Below, in pieces: positions 22,664 through 31,453 of a stretch of DNA of 64,000 nt. Position numbers and translations under genes: made by a program. The notes under the pieces were generated by a model. It was not told the origin of the DNA. It made no database searches and was given only the letters and a program-made list of their open reading frames with translations. The DNA lies in NCBI GenBank assembly GCA_947591475.1, contig CANQDE010000001.1, positions 186,001 to 250,000 on the forward strand, written 5' to 3'. Position 1 is the first letter of the stretch; each line of letters opens with the position of its first letter. This stretch comes from an uncultured Alistipes sp. Its GTDB lineage: Bacteria > Bacteroidota > Bacteroidia > Bacteroidales > Rikenellaceae.

Positions 22664-25600
22664 TTACAGTCCTTTTCCGTGGCAGTTCTTGTACTTTTTG
22701 CCCGAACCGCAGGGACACGGGTCGTTGCGGCCTATTTTCTTTTCCGCTTGGATGGGCATCGTCTTTTGACGGTCTTGCTGGCCCGCCTGTGCGGCGGCCT
22801 GCATGCGCGAAGCCTGCAACTTGTTGACGTCCACTTTCGCACGGTCGCGCTGCTGTTGCTGACGTTGCGCCGTTTCGGCTCCTTGTTCGCGTACGGGGAC
22901 GAAAGCCCGATTGAGAATCGAAAGCACCTCGCGATTGACCTTGATGAGCATCTTCGAGAACAGCCCGAACGATTCGAATTTGTAAATCAGCAACGGGTCT
23001 TTCTGTTCGTAGGTGGCGTTCTGCACGCTTTGGCGCAGGTCGTCCATCTCGCGCAGATGTTCGCGCCAAGCATCGTCTATCGAGGTGAACATCACCACTT
23101 TGGAGAATACACGGAAAATTTCGGCACCGTCCGTGTCCTTGCACTTTTGCAGATTGACCGGAATGTTGTAGCCCAAGTGCCCGTCCGTTACCGGAATGTA
23201 GATATTCGAATCCAGCTGGTCTTTCCGGTCTTCGTAAACACGTTGCATGACCGGACGCACCGTGTCCGCAACAGCTTTCGCACGTCGGGCATAAAGCGCT
23301 TTCAAGTCTTTGACGATCCAGTCGGCCAGTTCTTCGGGTTTGGCATCTTCGTAGATCGGCTGGTCGAATGTCGGTTCGATGGCCACCTCACGGATCAGCT
23401 CGAAGCGGAAATCTTCGAAGTCGATGCCGCGATGGGTCTCGACGAAGTTGTCCGCATAGTCGTACATGATGTTGTTGAGGTCGATTTCGATGCGTTCGCC
23501 GTAGAGGGCATGGCGGCGGCGCGTGTAGATCACTTCGCGCTGCGAGTTCATCACGTCGTCGTATTCCAACAGCCGTTTGCGGATACCGAAGTTGTTCTCT
23601 TCGACCTTTTTCTGGGCCCGTTCGATGGCGCGGGTCATCATCTTCGCCTGAATGACTTCGCCCTCTTTCAGCCCCATGCGATCCATCATCGTGGCGATTC
23701 GGCCCGAACCGAACAGACGCATCAGGTTGTCTTCGAGCGAGACGAAGAATTGCGACGAACCCGGGTCGCCCTGACGTCCGGCACGGCCGCGCAACTGACG
23801 GTCGACCCGTCGGCTCTCGTGGCGTTCCGTGCCGATGATGGCCAAACCGCCCGCTTCGCGTACTTCGGGCGTCAGCTTGATGTCGGTACCGCGTCCGGCC
23901 ATGTTGGTCGCAATGGTTACCTGTCCCGAACGACCTGCCTCGGCCACAATCTGGGCTTCGAGTTGGTGCTGCTTGGCATTCAGTACGTTATGTTTGATGC
24001 CGCGCAATTTCAACATGCGGCTCAACAGCTCGGATATTTCGACCGAGGTCGTACCCACCAGCACCGGCCGGCCTTCGCCGACCAACCGCACGATCTCTTC
24101 GATCACGGCGTTGTATTTTTCGCGTTTGGTCTTGTAAATCAAATCTTGACGGTCGTCGCGGATGACCGGACGGTTGGTCGGGATGACCACGACGTCGAGT
24201 TTGTAGATGCTCCAGAACTCCGATGCCTCCGTCTCGGCCGTACCGGTCATACCGGCCAGCTTATGATACATGCGGAAGTAGTTCTGCAACGTGATGGTGG
24301 CGAACGTCTGCGTCGCCGCCTCGACCTTGACGTGCTCTTTGGCTTCGATAGCCTGGTGCAGTCCGTCCGAATAGCGGCGGCCTTCGAGAATACGGCCCGT
24401 CTGTTCGTCGACGATCTTCACCTTGTTGTCCATCACCACGTACTCGATGTCCTTTTCGAACATCGCATAAGCCTTCAACAGCTGGATGACCGTGTGGACC
24501 CGTTCCGACTTGATGGTGTATTCGTTGATGATTTCGTCGCGTTTCTGTGCACGTTCTTCGGCAGAAAGTCCGCTTTTCTCCAACTCGGCCACCTCTGCCC
24601 CGATGTCGGGCAGCACGAAAAATCCGTCCTCGTTGAAGTATTTCGACAGCGCCTCGTGGCCCTTGTCGGTGAGTTCCACCGAATTCAGCTTTTCGTCGAT
24701 GACGAAATAGAGATCGTCCGTGATTTCGGGCATCCGGCGGTTGTTGTCCTGCATGTAGGTGTTTTCGGTCTTCTGCATCAACGCCTTGACCCCCGTTTCG
24801 GACAGATATTTGATTAAGGGCTTGTACTTCGGCAGACCCTTGTGGGTGCGGTAGAGCTTTACGCCGCCCTCGTCGGTCTTGTTCTCGTTGATGAGCTGGC
24901 GCGCTTCGGCCAACAGCGACGTAACCAATCCTTTTTGGAGGTTGTAGAGGTGTTCGATGGCCGGCCGGTACTGTTCGAACAGTTGGTCGTCGCCCTTGGG
25001 AACGGGGCCCGAGATGATGAGCGGCGTACGGGCATCGTCGATCAGCACCGAGTCCACCTCGTCGACGATAGCGAAATGGTGCTTGCGCTGCACGAGGTCT
25101 TTGGGCGACGACGCCATGTTGTCGCGCAGGTAGTCGAAGCCGTATTCGTTGTTCGTGCCGAATGTGATGTCGGCCATGTAGGCTTGGCGACGGGCTTCGG
25201 AGTTGGGTTGCGTGTCGTCGATGCAGGCGACCGAAAGTCCGTGGAATTCGTACATCGGGCCCATCCATTCCGAGTCGCGCTTAGCCAAGTAGTTATTGAC
25301 CGTAACGAGGTGCACGCCCTTCTTGGCCAGTGCATTGAGGAAAACCGGAAGGGTCGCCACGAGGGTTTTGCCTTCGCCGGTCGCCATCTCGGCGATTTTG
25401 CCTTTGTGGAGCACCACGCCGCCGAACAACTGCACGTCGTAGTGGATCATGTCCCACTTGATGTCGTTGCCGCCGGCCGTCCAATGGGTCGAATAAATGG
25501 CCTTGTCGCCCTCGATGCGGACGAAATCCTTCGTTGCGGCGAGGTTGCGGTCGAAGTCGTTCGCCGTAACGACCACTTCATCGTTTTGGGCGAAGCGGCG

Positions 25601-25963
25601 GGCCGTATCCTTCATGATGGCGAACGCCTCGGGCAGCAGCTGATCGAGTTTTTCCTCGATTTTCTCGTCGATGCGTTTCGTCGTTTCGTCGATTTCTTTG
25701 GAGATGCGCTCCTTCTCGTCGAGCGAAGTTTCGGGCTTTTCGAGGGTGGCCTTCAGTTCGATGATTCGGTTTTCGTCGGGAGCGATGAAATCGGCGATCT
25801 GTTTTTTGAGCCCTTCGCTGCGGGCACGCAGTTCATCGTTCGAAAGCGCCTCGATGGTCGGATAGACCTCCTTGATTTTCAAGACGTAAGGTTCGATCTC
25901 CTTGCGGTCTTTGTCGGCCTTGGAGCCGAACACGGCTTTGATTAAACTGGCAAGTATGTCCAT
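22664..25963 (-). CDS. secA: Preprotein translocase ATPase SecA
   Basis: A 1099-residue motor ATPase of the Sec system that pushes unfolded preproteins through SecYEG. The start is the ATG at 25963 ([13 protein letters not shown]); upstream codons are leader. Walker A is [24 protein letters not shown] is the Walker B region; the preprotein cross-linking domain follows; [22 protein letters not shown] and [25 protein letters not shown] are helicase motifs. The C-terminus is the SEC-C zinc finger [14 protein letters not shown], which binds SecB or ribosomes. The extra 200 or so residues relative to E. coli are normal in Bacteroidota (large insertions in NBD1). The promoter at 26025-26056 and a leader hairpin at 25991-26009 lie just upstream. 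Confidence 0.98.
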   Translation of the reverse strand: MDILASLIKAVFGSKADKDRKEIEPYVLKIKEVYPTIEALSNDELRARSEGLKKQIADFIAPDENRIIELKATLEKPETSLDEKERISKEIDETTKRIDEKIEEKLDQLLPEAFAIMKDTARRFAQNDEVVVTANDFDRNLAATKDFVRIEGDKAIYSTHWTAGGNDIKWDMIHYDVQLFGGVVLHKGKIAEMATGEGKTLVATLPVFLNALAKKGVHLVTVNNYLAKRDSEWMGPMYEFHGLSVACIDDTQPNSEARRQAYMADITFGTNNEYGFDYLRDNMASSPKDLVQRKHHFAIVDEVDSVLIDDARTPLIISGPVPKGDDQLFEQYRPAIEHLYNLQKGLVTSLLAEARQLINENKTDEGGVKLYRTHKGLPKYKPLIKYLSETGVKALMQKTENTYMQDNNRRMPEITDDLYFVIDEKLNSVELTDKGHEALSKYFNEDGFFVLPDIGAEVAELEKSGLSAEERAQKRDEIINEYTIKSERVHTVIQLLKAYAMFEKDIEYVVMDNKVKIVDEQTGRILEGRRYSDGLHQAIEAKEHVKVEAATQTFATITLQNYFRMYHKLAGMTGTAETEASEFWSIYKLDVVVIPTNRPVIRDDRQDLIYKTKREKYNAVIEEIVRLVGEGRPVLVGTTSVEISELLSRMLKLRGIKHNVLNAKQHQLEAQIVAEAGRSGQVTIATNMAGRGTDIKLTPEVREAGGLAIIGTERHESRRVDRQLRGRAGRQGDPGSSQFFVSLEDNLMRLFGSGRIATMMDRMGLKEGEVIQAKMMTRAIERAQKKVEENNFGIRKRLLEYDDVMNSQREVIYTRRRHALYGERIEIDLNNIMYDYADNFVETHRGIDFEDFRFELIREVAIEPTFDQPIYEDAKPEELADWIVKDLKALYARRAKAVADTVRPVMQRVYEDRKDQLDSNIYIPVTDGHLGYNIPVNLQKCKDTDGAEIFRVFSKVVMFTSIDDAWREHLREMDDLRQSVQNATYEQKDPLLIYKFESFGLFSKMLIKVNREVLSILNRAFVPVREQGAETAQRQQQQRDRAKVDVNKLQASRMQAAAQAGQQDRQKTMPIQAEKKIGRNDPCPCGSGKKYKNCHGKGL

Positions 25964-25990
25964 GACGTTTGTATTATTTTCAGTTGCATC

Positions 25991-26009
25991 GGGCTTCCTT
26001 TCGAAGCCC
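25991..26009 (-). promoter_or_regulatory. Hairpin in the secA leader
   Basis: GGGCTTC and GAAGCCC form a 7-bp stem with a 5-nt loop, starting about 9 nt after the predicted secA transcription start. It could affect mRNA stability or translation; no SecM-like leader peptide is apparent. Confidence 0.35.
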
Positions 26010-26024
26010 GAAAGATAATTCTTA

Positions 26025-26056
26025 CAAAAATAGTGATTTTTTGTAAAGTAGCAAAA
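26025..26056 (-). promoter_or_regulatory. Promoter for secA
   Basis: On the minus strand TTTTG (26056-26052), exactly 19 nt, TATTTTTG (26032-26025), placed between the SRP RNA terminator and secA. Confidence 0.7.
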
Positions 26057-26090
26057 CGAAAGAGGGGATAGGCATTCGGGTACGGCCACG

Positions 26091-26192
26091 AAAAAAGGGT
26101 GAGCTCCTTATATCGCACCGCTACGACCGCATACCCTTGCTCGATTCCTCGCCTGGGGGATTCTGCGGGAGCTGGTCGTATAAGACTCACCC
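26091..26192 (-). ncRNA. ffs: Signal recognition particle RNA (small bacterial type, 4.5S)
   Basis: A minus-strand gene of about 100 nt. Ends GGGTGAG (26192-26186) and CTCACCC (26103-26097) pair, followed by six T (26096-26091). In the middle, CCCCCAGG-CGA-GGAA-TCG-AGCAAGGG gives the GGAA tetraloop on a short stem and the flanking symmetric loop (CAGG/AGCA) that binds Ffh. TCTTATACGACC pairs with GGTCGTAG/ATATAAGG blocks lower in the rod. TACTTTTG lies 7 nt before the 5' G. The RNA forms SRP with Ffh to deliver nascent membrane proteins; its place directly before secA puts two export functions together. Confidence 0.85.
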
Positions 26193-26198
26193 GAGACG

Positions 26199-26230
26199 CA
26201 AAAGTAAGTAAATTTTACGTTCCGCACAAA
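26199..26230 (-). promoter_or_regulatory. Promoter for the SRP RNA
   Basis: On the minus strand TTTG (26230-26227), 20-nt spacer, TACTTTTG (26206-26199). The start site falls at the first G of the RNA. Confidence 0.7.
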
Positions 26231-26297
26231 TTTTTTGGTAGCTATATACCATTTTACACCGAATCGAGTTGGCGAATGGTTTTACATTGCCATCGGT

Positions 26298-26385
26298 CGT
26301 GCCGCTCGCGGCGAAGCCGCGTTTGCAGATTTGACCCACCCCCAAACCCCCGCCTTGGCGGGGACTTCCGTCGGAACCCGCAAGG
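26298..26385 (+). repeat. Intergenic repeat B, copy 1
   Basis: GCTCGCGGCGAAGCCGCG hairpin, then TTTGCAGATTTGACCCACC, CCCAAACCCC and the hairpin CCCCGCC-TTGGCGGGG. Related copies at 28116, 29968, 33580, 50624 and 56391. It lies downstream of the methyltransferase gene. Confidence 0.75.
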
Positions 26386-26442
26386 TCTTACGGCTTTGGA
26401 TTTCCGTCGGTGTAAATTTGTATATAATCGCCATTTTTTCGA

Positions 26443-27222
26443 TTACGCCTTTTTCTCCGCTACGAAAAAGAGATCGAAACACCGGTCATCGACCGGAACG
26501 ATCCGATAGTCTTCCATGCGGATGGCGGTCGTCAATTCTCGATTTTGTTTCAGCAGCTTGCGGCGGTTCAGCCGGTTGAGTAGGTCGTACGGAAGTTGCA
26601 GCAGCCGGCGGGGCAGCCGATGTTGCAGATCGAACAGGTCGAATCGGGTGATGCGCCGCACCCCTTCGCGGTTGCGTTCGTAGTACTCCATCACACGGTC
26701 ATTGCCCGTTACGCCGAGCATTTCGACCTGCGCGAAGGGCCCTTGCAGCAAAGTTCGGAGCTCCTCGGCCCGATATTCCCGCACGTGCCACGGATTGCGC
26801 GTGAGCGACATCGGAGTATTGGGCGTCGTTACGATGAATCGGCCGCCCGGGCGCAATACGCGGTGGATTTCCTGCACGAATCGGGCATCCTGTTCGATGT
26901 GTTCGATGACTTGGAACGAGATTACGAAGTCGAACGTGTTATCGTCGAAAGGCAGGGGCGGAACCGTCGCTGTGCGGAATTCGACGTTCGGCGCCTGACG
27001 TTGCAGCTCCGGCAGATTCGCCGGACGGTGCTTGTCGAGCGTAACGAACCGTTCGGCATGCGGCGCCACGACCCGAATGCCGTAGCCGGTTCCGGTGCCG
27101 ATTTCCAACACCTTGCCCGACAGCCGTTCCGCGGCGGCGTGGTAGGCCAGCAGCGAACGCTGGAATACGAAATTGTCGGAGGCTTCCGCCGAGACCCGCT
27201 CGGCTGTATGCAGATCGGCCAT
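26443..27222 (-). CDS. Class I SAM-dependent methyltransferase
   Basis: A 259-residue cytosolic protein with the Rossmann methyltransferase core: motif I VLEIGTGTGYGIRVVAP at about residues 38-54, acidic end of strand 2 VTLDKH (about 60-65), PLPFDDNTFDFVISFQVIEHIEQ (motif IV region, 85-110), and VLRPGGRFIVTTPN (post-motif, 122-136). The C-terminal 100 residues are basic and helical. Substrate unknown; the 'typical small metabolite or lipid/quinone' class cannot be resolved by eye. It starts 3 nt after the S1-domain gene (27226-28062), forming a two-gene operon. Confidence 0.85.
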   Translation of the reverse strand: MADLHTAERVSAEASDNFVFQRSLLAYHAAAERLSGKVLEIGTGTGYGIRVVAPHAERFVTLDKHRPANLPELQRQAPNVEFRTATVPPLPFDDNTFDFVISFQVIEHIEQDARFVQEIHRVLRPGGRFIVTTPNTPMSLTRNPWHVREYRAEELRTLLQGPFAQVEMLGVTGNDRVMEYYERNREGVRRITRFDLFDLQHRLPRRLLQLPYDLLNRLNRRKLLKQNRELTTAIRMEDYRIVPVDDRCFDLFFVAEKKA

Positions 27223-27225
27223 AAG

Positions 27226-28062
27226 CTATTCGCGAATTTGGATGCCGTTGTCGTCCATCGTTACCGAACCGCTTTTCAGCAGCATGCCCAACGAACGTTT
27301 GAATACCTTTTTGCTCATCCCCGTGCGGCGGGCGATCTCCTCGGGCGTGCTGTCATCGTTGAGCGCTAGTCGGCCGCCGTTTTCGTGCAACAGCCGGAGC
27401 AGCTGTTCGGCCGATGCTTGTACTTGAGCGTACCCCTCCTGTTGCAGGCTGACGTCGATGCGGTTGTCGTCGGTGATGCGGCGCACGTAACCGGTCAACC
27501 GGTCGCCGATTGCGATCGGACGGAACAACTGGTTGCGGTAGAGCATCCCCCAATGGCGGTTGTCGATGATGACGCGGTAACCGATCGGACTTTCCGACGC
27601 GACGAGCAACTGCACCTGCTGGCGCGGTTTGACCGTGATGAGGTCGTTGTTGATGAACGATTTGAGTTTGCACGTCGCGACGCAACGGCCCGTGATGTTG
27701 TCTTCGTAGAGGTAGACGATGTAACGGTGTCCGACGAGTATGCCGCCCTGTTGGTTGCGGTTGGGGAGGAACAAATCCTTGCCGTGCAGTCCCCAGTCGA
27801 GGAAAGCCCCGTGCGCCGTTTTATCGACCACCTCCAAGTAGCCCGCTTCGCCGGCTTGCAGCAGGGGTGTTTCGGTGGTGGCGACCAACCGGTCTTCGGA
27901 GTCGTGATAGAGGAAGACCTTTTTTTCGTCGCCCGTTCGGTCGGCGAGCGAAGTATATCGGTTCGGTAACAACACTTCGTTCCCTTCGTCGTCCGCAAGA
28001 TAGACGCCGTATTCCGAAAGACGGCTGACCGTCAATTTACAACTATGTCCTGCTTTGAGCAT
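27226..28062 (-). CDS. cvfB: S1-like RNA-binding protein, CvfB family
   Basis: A 278-residue protein of the CvfB/YitL type: three tandem S1-like OB domains followed by a C-terminal winged helix. N-terminal GHSCKLTVSRLSEYGVYLADDEGNEVLLPN and 'GAFLDWGLHGKDLFLPNRNQ' are the first two S1 units; 'YRVIIDNRHWGMLYRNQLF' and 'GYVRRITDDNRIDVSLQ' the third. The winged helix 'STPEEIARRTGMSKKVFKRSLGML' is diagnostic. Known members bind RNA and influence virulence or gene expression in Firmicutes; the role in Bacteroidota is unproven. It is co-transcribed with the methyltransferase gene. Confidence 0.9.
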   Translation of the reverse strand: MLKAGHSCKLTVSRLSEYGVYLADDEGNEVLLPNRYTSLADRTGDEKKVFLYHDSEDRLVATTETPLLQAGEAGYLEVVDKTAHGAFLDWGLHGKDLFLPNRNQQGGILVGHRYIVYLYEDNITGRCVATCKLKSFINNDLITVKPRQQVQLLVASESPIGYRVIIDNRHWGMLYRNQLFRPIAIGDRLTGYVRRITDDNRIDVSLQQEGYAQVQASAEQLLRLLHENGGRLALNDDSTPEEIARRTGMSKKVFKRSLGMLLKSGSVTMDDNGIQIRE

Positions 28063-28115
28063 GTTTTGTTTCGCATTTTATTAACCGGTACCGACGTTTT
28101 TCTACGTTGTTTTAT

Positions 28116-28204
28116 CATCCGAACGTCGTCGCTCGCCGCCTGCGGCGTCGTATGCAGTTCTGACCCCACCCCAAACCCCTCCCTCGGGAGGGGCTTTATC
28201 CGGA
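28116..28204 (+). repeat. Intergenic repeat B, copy 2
   Basis: CGCTCGCCGCC-TGCGGCG hairpin, then GTATGCAGTTCTGACCCCA, CCCCAAACCCCTCC and a CCCTCC/GGGAGGGG hairpin. It has diverged from copy 1 but kept pairing in the last hairpin by changing both arms (CCCTCC-CGGGAGGGG). Confidence 0.7.
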
Positions 28205-28285
28205 ACCTCGAACCGATTGGCTCGGAAATTTTTATTAAGAGGGGGCAATATATAAATATAAATAAGGAGCGCCGCGTCGGGCCGG

Positions 28286-29086
28286 CTATTCTGCCACCTC
28301 CTTTTTCGAATGTTTGTGGGTATTGATGACCAAATAACGTTGCAACAGCTGCTGCAAGCGGGCCGCGTCGATGTTGCGATGCAGATTGCCGCCCTGCGCC
28401 ACCGAAATATGTCCCGTCTCTTCGGAAACCACGATAATGATGGCATCCGAAATCTCGCTCATGCCGATGGCGGCGCGATGACGGGTGCCGTAGGATTTGG
28501 GCACGTCGCTTTGCGTTACGGGCAGGATGCACTTCGCGGCGACGATGCGGTCGCCTTCGATGATGATGGCCCCGTCGTGCAGCGGGGCGTTCTTGAAGAA
28601 GATGTTTTTGAGCAGCGGGACGGAAACTTTGGCGTCGATCGGGATGCCGCCTTCGGCAATCAGCCGCAGGTCGCTCTGCTGGCCGATGATGATAAGTGCA
28701 CCGGTGCGCTCGTCTGCCATTTCGCTGCAGGCCGTAACGATCGGACTGACGTTCGTTTTCACGCGGTCTTCGCCGGTCGAAAAGAAGCGGGTGATGAAAT
28801 TGAACTGTTTCTGCCGCATGCCGATCATTTGGAGAAATCGACGCAATTCGGGCTGAAAGACGATCAACAGCGCGATGGCGCCCACGGAGATCAACTGTCC
28901 GAGGATGCTCGACAGCAACTCCATGTTCAACGTCCGCACGACCACCCATAGCAGATAGACGGCGATGATGCCCGATAAAATATAAGGTGCGTTGGTGCCC
29001 TTCGTCATGCGGTAGATCCAGTACATGATGACGGCCACCAAGAGGATGTCGAGCAGGTCGATGAACGTGAACGGTACGAAACCCAT
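28286..29086 (-). CDS. cdaA: Membrane diadenylate cyclase CdaA
   Basis: A 266-residue enzyme making cyclic di-AMP from two ATP. Three N-terminal transmembrane helices (residues about 10-27, 34-55, 60-77) precede the DAC domain. The catalytic motifs LHDGAIII (about 163-170) and GTRHRAAIG (about 194-202) are intact. The last 25 residues are basic. In this phylum cdaA often follows folP; here folP is 11 kb away, so the link is broken. A ybbR-like protein gene, the usual regulator class (CdaR), is at 39672. The -7 box TACTTTTG at 29117-29124 is close upstream. Confidence 0.95.
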   Translation of the reverse strand: MGFVPFTFIDLLDILLVAVIMYWIYRMTKGTNAPYILSGIIAVYLLWVVVRTLNMELLSSILGQLISVGAIALLIVFQPELRRFLQMIGMRQKQFNFITRFFSTGEDRVKTNVSPIVTACSEMADERTGALIIIGQQSDLRLIAEGGIPIDAKVSVPLLKNIFFKNAPLHDGAIIIEGDRIVAAKCILPVTQSDVPKSYGTRHRAAIGMSEISDAIIIVVSEETGHISVAQGGNLHRNIDAARLQQLLQRYLVINTHKHSKKEVAE

Positions 29087-29116
29087 GGTCGTGTTGTGCG
29101 TTTAGCTTTCCGGATG

Positions 29117-29124
29117 CAAAAGTA
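29117..29124 (-). promoter_or_regulatory. -7 box for cdaA
   Basis: Minus-strand TACTTTTG, directly after the OmpH-like gene terminator, with a leader of about 24 nt before the ATG at 29086. Confidence 0.6.
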
Positions 29125-29127
29125 GTG

Positions 29128-29162
29128 AAAAATTCCGGCTCCGGAAACACCGGAAGCCGGAA
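29128..29162 (-). terminator. Terminator after the OmpH-like gene
   Basis: Minus strand: TTCCGGCTTCCGG, loop TGTTT, CCGGAGCCGGAA, then five T; almost perfect stem. Confidence 0.8.
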
Positions 29163-29189
29163 CGGTTGTCGAAGCGATGGAAAATCGCG

Positions 29190-29777
29190 CTATTTTTTCG
29201 CCTCTTTCTGGTCGGCGGCGTAGAGTTCGTTGACTTTCGCCAGCACGATCGGGGTGATGTTGAGCGTCGTGTCGGCATCGATCAGCGCCGAGGCATTGAC
29301 GATCATCTTGTACTTTTTGTCGGCGTTAATTGCCTCCACGGCACGCTGGAGCAGATCTTGCGCCCGATTGGTGAACACGAAATTCTCCTCGTCGAGTGTC
29401 TGGGCCTCTTTTTGGGCCGAGTTCTGGTAAGCGGCTACCCGTTTCTCGATGCTTTGCTGCTGGGCTTGTGCATCGTTGGTCGTAATCAGTCCTTTCTGAT
29501 ATTTTTCCTGCAACTGGGCAGCTTCGGCTTGCAGGCTTTTTTCGCGTTGCGCCCAGCTCTTTTGGGCCTTTTGCGTCTTTTCTTGGAGGGCGGCGCCTTC
29601 GTTCTTGTAGAGGTCGCACTGGGCCAAAACGGCTTCGACCTGAACGTAAGCGATTTCGCCCGCTCCCGATTGTACGGGATTCGCCGCATCGGCGTTTTCA
29701 GCCGTCGTTTCCGCGGATTTCGTGCCGCAAGCCATCATGCAGCATGCAGCGACGATCGTGAAAAGCGTTTTTTTCAT
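29190..29777 (-). CDS. OmpH/Skp-like lipoprotein chaperone
   Basis: A 195-residue lipoprotein (signal ...CMMAC, Cys17) whose mature part is the Skp/OmpH pattern: a strand 'EIAYVQVEAVLAQC', two long antiparallel coiled-coil helices (residues about 60-150, rich in Gln, Ala, Glu and Lys), and a closing strand region 'KKYKMIVNASALIDADTTLNITPIVLAKVN'. Skp proteins hold unfolded outer-membrane proteins in the periplasm. Most Skp are soluble, while Bacteroidota often have lipidated ones like this. It is monocistronic, with promoter box TACCTTTG at 29828-29835 and a strong terminator. Confidence 0.88.
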   Translation of the reverse strand: MKKTLFTIVAACCMMACGTKSAETTAENADAANPVQSGAGEIAYVQVEAVLAQCDLYKNEGAALQEKTQKAQKSWAQREKSLQAEAAQLQEKYQKGLITTNDAQAQQQSIEKRVAAYQNSAQKEAQTLDEENFVFTNRAQDLLQRAVEAINADKKYKMIVNASALIDADTTLNITPIVLAKVNELYAADQKEAKK

Positions 29778-29827
29778 AAAAGAATACTTGAATTTTGTTC
29801 GTTAGTTTATTTTCTGCGTTTGAAATA

Positions 29828-29835
29828 CAAAGGTA
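29828..29835 (-). promoter_or_regulatory. -7 box for the OmpH-like gene
   Basis: Minus-strand TACCTTTG, about 50 nt upstream of the ATG at 29777. A plus-strand TACTTTTG at 29848-29855 nearby makes a divergent pair. Confidence 0.55.
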
Positions 29836-29847
29836 GAAAAAAATCTT

Positions 29848-29855
29848 TACTTTTG
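29848..29855 (+). promoter_or_regulatory. Possible -7 box for ruvA
   Basis: Plus-strand TACTTTTG. The resulting leader to ruvA (30101) would be about 240 nt and would run through repeat B, so a closer promoter may exist. Confidence 0.4.
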
Positions 29856-29967
29856 TCTCACGACAGTCAAAAAATCCGTTGTCGTGCTTGCTTTCCGGTG
29901 TCGGCTGCAGTTTTTGCAGCTTTTGGGGAGCGGAGAAGCTCGATTCGTTGTCAGTCTCCCGATCGAA

Positions 29968-30046
29968 GCTCCCGCCAAGGCGGGGGTGCGGGGGTGGGTC
30001 AAAACTGAATACACGGCCAAAGGCCGCGAGCAACGACACTCGGATT
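29968..30046 (-). repeat. Intergenic repeat B, copy 3 (inverted)
   Basis: AGCTCCCGCC-AAGGCGGGGG, then GGTGGGTCAAAACTGAATAC and a CGGCC-AAAGGCCG hairpin; reverse-oriented copy located in the predicted ruvA leader. Confidence 0.7.
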
Positions 30047-30100
30047 TGAAAACAGTGTCGAAACCAAGTGTTTGATTGGTGAAAAAATAGACGAAATTTT

Positions 30101-30679
30101 ATGTACGAATACATTCGCGGCAAAGTGGCCGAAGCGGCTCCGACCTATGCGGTCATCGACGTCGGCGGGGTTGGGTATTATCTCCAAATCTCGCTGGAAA
30201 CCTTCACGGCGATCGAGCATGCCGACGAGGCGATGCTCTACACCCATTATGTCGTGCGCGAGGATGCGCAGTTGCTCTACGGTTTCGCGACGAAGGTCGA
30301 GCGGGAGTTGTTCCGGTTGTTGATTAGCGTTTCGGGCGTGGGCGGCAATACGGCCCGCATGATTCTTTCGACCTATTCGCCCGCCGAGTTACAGGGAATC
30401 ATTACGTCCGGAAATGCCGTTCTGCTGAAGAACGTCAAGGGTCTGGGGCTCAAGACGGCGCAGAAAATCATCGTCGAACTGACCGGCAAGTTGACCGCTC
30501 TCGGCGCGGGTGCCGCCGGTTCGGTTGCGACGAGCGGCAATGCCGACGAAGCGGTCGAGGCATTGGTGATGCTCGGCTTCGCCAAGGGGGCAGCCGAAAA
30601 GGTGGTGCGTGCCGTCGTGCGCGAAAATCCATCGGTTTCGGTCGAAGAGTTGGTGCGCATGTCCTTGAAACGGTTTTAA
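30101..30679 (+). CDS. ruvA: Holliday junction branch migration protein RuvA
   Basis: A 192-residue RuvA. Domain I is an OB fold (MYEYIRGKVAE..PTYAVIDVGGVGYYLQISL); domain II has the two helix-hairpin-helix motifs, LLISVSGVGGNTARMIL and LLKNVKGLGLKTAQKIIVEL, which grip DNA backbones at the junction. After a flexible Ala/Gly linker, the C-terminal three-helix domain (EAVEALVMLGFAKGAAEKVV) contacts RuvB. Length and order are normal. ruvB is separate at 52109, as is common in this phylum. Confidence 0.97.
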   Translation: MYEYIRGKVAEAAPTYAVIDVGGVGYYLQISLETFTAIEHADEAMLYTHYVVREDAQLLYGFATKVERELFRLLISVSGVGGNTARMILSTYSPAELQGIITSGNAVLLKNVKGLGLKTAQKIIVELTGKLTALGAGAAGSVATSGNADEAVEALVMLGFAKGAAEKVVRAVVRENPSVSVEELVRMSLKRF

Positions 30680-30778
30680 TCGACCGGCTTTTATTATATA
30701 GTACAGGTGTCTTGGCCGGCGGAAGCATCGGTCGGTAGCAACGGTTCCGCCCCTCGCGCGAATAATAATCCGGAATGC

Positions 30779-30812
30779 TTTTGGAATATATCGGATTGTT
30801 TTTGTACTTTTG
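30779..30812 (+). promoter_or_regulatory. Promoter for the FKBP-like lipoprotein operon
   Basis: TTTTG (30779-30783), 21-nt spacer, TACTTTTG (30805-30812). The predicted start is about 30818-30820, only a few nt before the candidate ATGs at 30822 and 30828. Confidence 0.6.
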
Positions 30813-30827
30813 CACGATACTATGTCT

Positions 30828-31439
30828 ATGAAAAAATTCGATACGCTTCTTTGGCTGCTTCTGTTTCTGCTGCCCCTGCCGTTTGCGGCGTGCAGCGAGG
30901 ATGAGGATGTGCTCTCCAACCAGCAGCAACGCATCGTCTCGTTTCTGACCTCCACCCATACGCCGCGGTTGGTGTCGGCGGACGAGTTGGAGGAGGACAG
31001 CCAACTGCCGTTCTATACCGTCTCCGGCGGAAGCGTTTACCGCTATATCGTCAGTTACTACAATCCCGACCGAAGCGGCTGGCCCGAGGTAACTCCGAGT
31101 TCGAAGGTAACCCTCACGTTCCGTTTTTACGAGTTCGGCGGCTATGCGGCTATCACCGACGCCACCATACCGTTCTATACCAACGACCCGTTGTACGAAT
31201 ACCTGTTTTACGAGGAACTCGGACTGACGCCGGGCGTCTGGTCGTTCACGCCCGTAACGATCGATCTGTCTACCGACCGCATACTAAACGGCTTGCGGCT
31301 TGCGTTAATAGGTTGTCGCGGCGGGGACGAGGTGGAAGCCTACATGACCTTCAACGAGGCGTACGGCGACGACTATTTTTCGGTGGTTCCCAAAGAAAGC
31401 CCCGTGGCCGTGTTTTTTACGATTGACAAAGTGGAATGA
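30828..31439 (+). CDS. FKBP-like lipoprotein, single domain
   Basis: A 203-residue lipoprotein (MKKFDTLLWLLLFLLPLPFAAC, Cys22). An ATG two codons upstream (30822) is possible. The mature part is one FKBP-like fold: 'LPFYTVSGGSVYRYIVSYYN', 'VTLTFRFYEFGG', 'LNGLRLALIGCRGGDEVEAYMTFNEAYGDD' and 'VVPKESPVAVFFTIDKVE', which line up with the FKBP order (flap, 'GxxxAL..M..GE', 'AYG', 'IP...PL.F.IEL'). Some aromatic residues of the prolyl-isomerase pocket differ, so catalytic activity is uncertain. Its stop codon overlaps the ATG of the next gene, another FKBP-like lipoprotein, giving a coupled pair. Confidence 0.75.
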   Translation: MKKFDTLLWLLLFLLPLPFAACSEDEDVLSNQQQRIVSFLTSTHTPRLVSADELEEDSQLPFYTVSGGSVYRYIVSYYNPDRSGWPEVTPSSKVTLTFRFYEFGGYAAITDATIPFYTNDPLYEYLFYEELGLTPGVWSFTPVTIDLSTDRILNGLRLALIGCRGGDEVEAYMTFNEAYGDDYFSVVPKESPVAVFFTIDKVE

Positions 31440-31453
31440 AAAAGCAAGACGAT

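Noticed and set aside
26298..26385. Peptides of the type HPQTPALAG / DPPPNPRLGG from repeat B frames
   Set aside because: They recur wherever the repeat occurs and in different frames, so they are translation artefacts of a non-coding element.
26508..27222. Quinone-biosynthesis methyltransferase (second MenG) for the gene at 26443
   Set aside because: Core motifs are generic; it lacks the MenG start motif and C-terminus, which are present in the gene at 43592.
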